From Spirochaetia bacterium (lineage in GTDB: Bacteria > Spirochaetota > Spirochaetia > Treponematales > Rectinemataceae): a stretch of DNA of 8,335 bases. The notes beneath the pieces were generated by a model that saw only the letters and a list, made by a program, of their open reading frames with translations, was not told the origin of the DNA and ran no database searches. The position numbers and the translations under genes are program-made. Shown one piece after another: positions 4,522 to 8,335 of this stretch. Where the stretch lies: NCBI GenBank assembly GCA_021286925.1, contig JAJTBL010000063.1, positions 1-8,335 on the forward strand, in the 5' to 3' direction. Numbering within the stretch: the stretch's first letter is position 1; every line of letters begins with the position of its first letter.

Positions 4522-7500
4522 CATACACACCAGGCTTGACCCTGTAACGGTCGAGCGTATCAGGTCCGCAGGTTGCCGTTCCGACACCGCGCTGAGCCGC
4601 ATCCAGATGAAGCCAGGGACCTGAAGAAAATGCTTGCCTGACAGCAGGCAGCTCATCCGCGTGTCTGGCCTGCCATAATATAGGGTCGGCAAAAGGCTGG
4701 ACCGAGAAGGAGATTCTGCCGGCACCATGCGGAACTCGCAGGCTGAGCACGCTATTTTCAGCCTCCATCTCGAGCCAGAAAAGATCTCCCCGGTTTCCGT
4801 TTTCCTGCGGCACAATATAGGGTACCCAGAGCTCTGGTACTTTCTTTCGATAGATGCCGACAAGGGCTGATGCCTGCCGGTCCGGATAATTTTCATGCGG
4901 TCCGCGGCCGCACCAGGTTAGGCTGGTTATCGCGGGATTGAGCCGGGTCACCAGACCCACGCGCGGATACTCCGGGACCGCAGCCGTCAGAGCAAAAACG
5001 AATGCGGCTGTTGCGCCTGTGTCTGTCACTTCCCAGACTTGTTCAAAACTGCCGCAATCAAACCCGCGCTCTGTCAGCAGACGGTGCCGTGTGAACACCG
5101 AACCGGCGCTCCGCTGTTCAAAGGCTTCAAGTGCAGGTTTCAGGGCATCAAGGCCAGCATCCATCCAAGCATACATGGCCTTGCTGTCGTGGTAGAACGC
5201 GTAATCGGGGTTTCCCCTGGTGCCTTGGAAGTTTTTAAGACCATCATTCTGGGTCGGCGCTCTGAAGAGTGTCGGCACCAGCGGGGCAAGCATGAAAGAC
5301 TCGCCGCCGCGCTGTCCCAGCCGTGCAAGAAAGCCGCTTTCAGAAAATTCAGCGAAGAGCGCTATGCTGTTGCCGGGCTTCTGCCCTGCGCCCGGCGCAA
5401 GGCTTTGTGCTGCGGCATGCTGTGCGCTTTGCCCGGATTTTCCAAAAGCGCGGGCAGGGGACTGGGCTGCAGAATGGGAAGAATCGAACTCATATTGTGT
5501 TTGGGCTATCTGCCTGCCTGATTCAAAAACCGCGAGAGTCAGGAAAGCCGGCGATTCAGCGAGTGCGGACTCGGCTTCTTGTGCAAGCTCGAATCGCTTC
5601 TTTTCGCCGGGAGCGAGGGCCTCAAGGACGAAGCTCCCGCGTCCTGACTGCGTTCTCGATTCAGGCTGAAGGATGGACCATGCGATTTCAAGGTTCTGAA
5701 AAGCCTCAAAATACCGCCGGCTTTCGATCTCAATGGTTATCGGAGATGCAGAGACGAGGGCAAAAGCCACAGGCTGAAACAAGTGCGCGCATTCAGCCAT
5801 GGCCGGCTTTGGCGTCCTGTCAGGGAACAGCAAGCCGTCGCACACAAAGTCGAAATCACTGGGTGAATCTCCAAAGTCGCCGCCATAGCGCCACGGGGCG
5901 AGAAGATCGCTGGAAGGGCCTGGCGGACATTCGAGCGCGGGGCTGGCAATGCCGTGCCCGCCCACCAGTATCCCATGATCTGCCCATTCCCAGATAAAAC
6001 CGCCTTGCAGTTTTTGGGAATTTCGAATCGCTTCCCAATAGTCGGCCAGACTGCCGTTGGAATTGCCCATGGCGTGGCTGTATTCGCACATGATCAGCGG
6101 CCTTTCATCATCAATCGATGTAGTATCCCACGCTGTGATGAGGTCGATGGAAGGGTACATGGGGCAGATTATGTCGGTTGCTGCTTTGCCCCGGGCGAGG
6201 CTTTGCAGGGTGTAGGGCGTCTGCCCCCATTCTGGTCTGACGGCGCCTTCGTAATGCAAGGGGCGCCTCGGATCGAAGGCCCGCAGATATGCCGCGCAGG
6301 CGTCGTGATTCGGCCCGTATCCTGATTCATTGCCCAGGGACCAGACGATAACCGAAGGATGATTGCGGTCGCGCACTGCCATCCGGCTGACGCGGGTCAT
6401 GAAAGCATTCAGCCACTCCGGGCTTCTGCAGAGGACGTCGTAATACGCATGCGCTTCGATATTCGCCTCATCGAAAAGGTAGATGCCATAGCGATCGCAC
6501 AGCTCGTACCAGCGTTCATCATTGGGATAGTGCGAACAGCGGACCGCGTTGAAATGATGGCGTTTTAGCAGTTCTATATCTTTGAGCATGAGAGAAAGCG
6601 GCAAACTGCGGCCTGAAGTTTCGGAAAACTCATGACGGTTGACACCCTGGATCAGCACGCGTTTGCCATTGATGAGCAAGGCGTTTTTTTCGACTGTGAC
6701 GGTTCTGAAACCACAGCTGACAGCGACGCAATCCCGTTCTGCTCCGTGGTTCAGCTCAATGACAACATGGTACAAGCAGGGTTTTTCATGCGACCAGCGC
6801 TGGATGCCATGCACGTGCATCGCGGCGGAGTATTTCCAGCCAGTAGAACGAAAAGCCCCATCGGCACGGATTGCCGCAGAATCGATAAATCCGCCATCCT
6901 GGTCGTAGAGCGATACGGTAATCGTGTCATCGGAACCGGGTGCCGCGCCGTTATTTTTTGCGGTGATGGAGGTTTCGATTCGAATTTCGCCTTCGCTTGA
7001 ATCTGCGGACAGGACCAGCGGTTCGACATGGACATCGTGAATATGCCGAACTGGCAAAGCCTGCAGATACAGGGCTCGATGGAGTCCGCCCAGCCACCAT
7101 TGATCCTGATCCTCCACGAAACTTGCGTCCGAATACTGGATAACCATGAGTGCAAGCAGGTTTTCGGCGCCCGGTTTTGCGCAATCGGTCACATCAAAAT
7201 CGGCCGGCAGCCTCGAGTCTTTGGAGAAGCCGACATACCGGCCATTCATCCAGACATGAACAACGCTCTCCGCGCTTCCAATATGCAGGATAAGGCGCTT
7301 TTCCGCCCAGTCCTGCGGGATGACTATGCTGTTTCGATACAGCCCGACCGGATTTTTACAAGGCGGCTGCGGTGCGTCGGCTTTGAATGGCATGAGCACG
7401 TTGGTATAGTGCGGTGCTCCGAGGCTTTTTTCGCCATATCCCTGCAGAGCCCAACTGCCTGGCACCTCGATGGTCCCAATATCATGCGTTTCATATCCAG

Positions 7501-7777
7501 GAAGAAAAAATTGGGAAGCCAAGCCTTCTTCCGGGGAATAGCAGAGTTTGAATTCCCACGTGCCGCAGAGTGAAAGCACCTGCGAACCGCTGGCGGGCAC
7601 TTCATTCCATTTCCCAATGCGGCCTTCAGGACCCGCAAGCGCATCTTTCAATGCGTCCTGCGGGCTTGCAAAATGGTATTGGACACTGCTGATGGGCAGA
7701 CGATTCAGCTCCTGAATGCCCGGGCTATGCACGGAAGCGCTGAGCAGGGTTTGCGTCAAAGCCTTTTCGCTGTTCAT
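4493..7777 (-). CDS. lacZ: Beta-galactosidase, LacZ type (glycoside hydrolase family 2)
   Basis: This 1094-residue enzyme hydrolyses terminal beta-galactosides such as lactose. All GH2 landmarks are present: GGLHRALYL after the QYSDASF segment (about 215-238), GVNRHEFSE (378-386), the metal-binding DEANIEAH (436-443, Glu441 and His443), the acid/base Glu484 in SLGNESGYG, the nucleophile Glu565 in CEYSHAMGNS, and GGFIWEWADHG (592-602). The C-terminal small-chain domain is intact, with WCGRGPHENYPDR (955-967) and HLDAAQRGVG (1057-1066). No signal peptide is visible, so it is cytoplasmic. It is about 70 residues longer than E. coli LacZ (1023), largely owing to an Ala/Gln/Ser-rich linker near 766-803. 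The ATG at 7777 has AAAAGGG 6 nt upstream and begins 2 bp after the permease gene stop, so the two are co-transcribed. The TAA stop lies inside the opposing coaX-like gene. Confidence 0.97.
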   Translation of the reverse strand: MNSEKALTQTLLSASVHSPGIQELNRLPISSVQYHFASPQDALKDALAGPEGRIGKWNEVPASGSQVLSLCGTWEFKLCYSPEEGLASQFFLPGYETHDIGTIEVPGSWALQGYGEKSLGAPHYTNVLMPFKADAPQPPCKNPVGLYRNSIVIPQDWAEKRLILHIGSAESVVHVWMNGRYVGFSKDSRLPADFDVTDCAKPGAENLLALMVIQYSDASFVEDQDQWWLGGLHRALYLQALPVRHIHDVHVEPLVLSADSSEGEIRIETSITAKNNGAAPGSDDTITVSLYDQDGGFIDSAAIRADGAFRSTGWKYSAAMHVHGIQRWSHEKPCLYHVVIELNHGAERDCVAVSCGFRTVTVEKNALLINGKRVLIQGVNRHEFSETSGRSLPLSLMLKDIELLKRHHFNAVRCSHYPNDERWYELCDRYGIYLFDEANIEAHAYYDVLCRSPEWLNAFMTRVSRMAVRDRNHPSVIVWSLGNESGYGPNHDACAAYLRAFDPRRPLHYEGAVRPEWGQTPYTLQSLARGKAATDIICPMYPSIDLITAWDTTSIDDERPLIMCEYSHAMGNSNGSLADYWEAIRNSQKLQGGFIWEWADHGILVGGHGIASPALECPPGPSSDLLAPWRYGGDFGDSPSDFDFVCDGLLFPDRTPKPAMAECAHLFQPVAFALVSASPITIEIESRRYFEAFQNLEIAWSILQPESRTQSGRGSFVLEALAPGEKKRFELAQEAESALAESPAFLTLAVFESGRQIAQTQYEFDSSHSAAQSPARAFGKSGQSAQHAAAQSLAPGAGQKPGNSIALFAEFSESGFLARLGQRGGESFMLAPLVPTLFRAPTQNDGLKNFQGTRGNPDYAFYHDSKAMYAWMDAGLDALKPALEAFEQRSAGSVFTRHRLLTERGFDCGSFEQVWEVTDTGATAAFVFALTAAVPEYPRVGLVTRLNPAITSLTWCGRGPHENYPDRQASALVGIYRKKVPELWVPYIVPQENGNRGDLFWLEMEAENSVLSLRVPHGAGRISFSVQPFADPILWQARHADELPAVRQAFSSGPWLHLDAAQRGVGTATCGPDTLDRYRVKPGVYVMKLVFSMR

Positions 7778-7779
7778 GC

Positions 7780-8335
7780 TCAGCCCTTTTCCGCCCCGAC
7801 AGTCAGACCGGATATAAAGTACTTCTGGAACATTAAAAATACGACCAGCGGCACAATGGCGGCGATGATGGAGCCGGCGGCTACCATATTGTAGTTGGTG
7901 ATGAACTCGCCTTGCATGTTCGCAAGCCCCAGGGTTACCGGTTTGAGTTTATCCTGTTGGAGGAGTATCAAAGACCAGAGCAGGTCATTCCAAATCCAGG
8001 TGAATTCAAGGACGGAAAGCGCTGCCATGGAAGAAATCGACAGGGGCAGTATGATTTTGCGGTAGATATAGAAGTCGTTGGCGCCATCGATACGCGGTGC
8101 TTCAATCAGGCTGAAAGGAATCTGCTTCATGAAGTTGCGAAGAAAGAAGGTGCAGAATCCCAACTGAAAAGCTATGTGAAAGAGGATGACGCCGGGGAAG
8201 GTATTGATCAGCCCGACTGAATCCGAAAAGCGGTAAACCGGGATCATCAGCATTTGAAAGGGAATGAGCATGCCCGCGATAAAAGTGATTAGAATGGGCT
8301 TGTTCATTCTGAATTTATAAAAGGCGAGAGCGAAG
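7780..8335 (-). CDS. Sugar ABC transporter permease, MalG type (CUT1), 5' part missing
   Basis: The visible 184 C-terminal residues belong to an inner-membrane permease of the carbohydrate uptake 1 family, where MalG, LacG and similar proteins pair with a MalF-type permease and a binding protein. The frame stays open to the window edge: upstream of the internal ATG at 8307 it continues with codons for FALAFYKFR, which matches the family (AxYAFARFRF), so that ATG is not the start. The EAA loop that contacts the ATPase reads EAPRIDGAND followed by a LPLS end, with Pro in place of the second Ala. The C-terminus GLTVGAEKG is the classic family ending. Family members are about 270-290 residues, so roughly 90-100 residues are outside the window. 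Neighbouring lacZ suggests a galactoside substrate, which is inference. Confidence 0.93.
   Translation of the reverse strand, partial: FALAFYKFRMNKPILITFIAGMLIPFQMLMIPVYRFSDSVGLINTFPGVILFHIAFQLGFCTFFLRNFMKQIPFSLIEAPRIDGANDFYIYRKIILPLSISSMAALSVLEFTWIWNDLLWSLILLQQDKLKPVTLGLANMQGEFITNYNMVAAGSIIAAIVPLVVFLMFQKYFISGLTVGAEKG

Noticed and set aside
4400..4620. Search for intrinsic terminators at the convergent operon ends
   Set aside because: No GC-rich hairpin followed by a T-run was found on either strand near the stops, so no terminator is annotated.
5323..5997. Plus-strand 224-residue open frame inside lacZ, and other long antisense frames in lacZ (e.g. 7028-7573)
   Set aside because: They lie opposite an intact, well-conserved lacZ, show Arg/Pro/Ser-rich composition typical of antisense frames in GC-rich genes, and contain no recognisable domain.

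Overview
The window looks like a bacterial chromosome segment of moderately high GC with compact gene packing. It holds two operons that converge tail to tail, plus the first codons of a third, divergent gene. I see no insertion sequence, phage gene, tRNA, rRNA or CRISPR array. The gene set does not fix the host. Fused ECF ATPases, a type III pantothenate kinase-like protein, a U32 peptidase and a CUT1 sugar permease next to a GH2 beta-galactosidase occur together in fermentative anaerobes such as Spirochaetota and Bacillota. I lean weakly towards a spirochaete, but this is a guess from gene content.

Left edge (1-244): the first 45 bases, read on the minus strand, encode the start of a U32-family peptidase that runs out of the window. 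Between it and the plus-strand operon lie a short palindrome, a good -35 box with several possible -10 boxes, and a leader of about 80 nt. The leader contains a hairpin that covers the Shine-Dalgarno sequence of the first gene and a possible 16-codon upstream ORF that ends just past that gene's start codon.

Plus-strand operon (245-4521): this is a complete energy-coupling factor (ECF) vitamin transporter. It comprises a single protein carrying both ATPase domains (EcfA1-EcfA2 fusion), the transmembrane coupling protein EcfT (4-bp overlap with the ATPase gene) and one dedicated substrate-binding membrane protein (S component). A fourth gene follows after a 113-nt gap that can fold into a long imperfect hairpin. 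It encodes a clear homologue of type III pantothenate kinase (CoaX) whose nucleotide-binding and substrate motifs are changed at several conserved positions. The simplest reading is uptake of pantothenate or a related pantoyl compound, with the CoaX-like protein acting as a diverged kinase, a sensor or a partner of the transporter. This operon is the part most worth following up.

Minus-strand operon (8335-4493): the C-terminal two thirds of a MalG-type (CUT1) sugar ABC permease is followed after 2 bp by a full-length LacZ-type beta-galactosidase of 1094 residues with intact active-site residues. Together they suggest import and hydrolysis of lactose or another beta-galactoside. The end of lacZ overlaps the end of the coaX-like gene by 29 bp, so no terminator fits between the operons.
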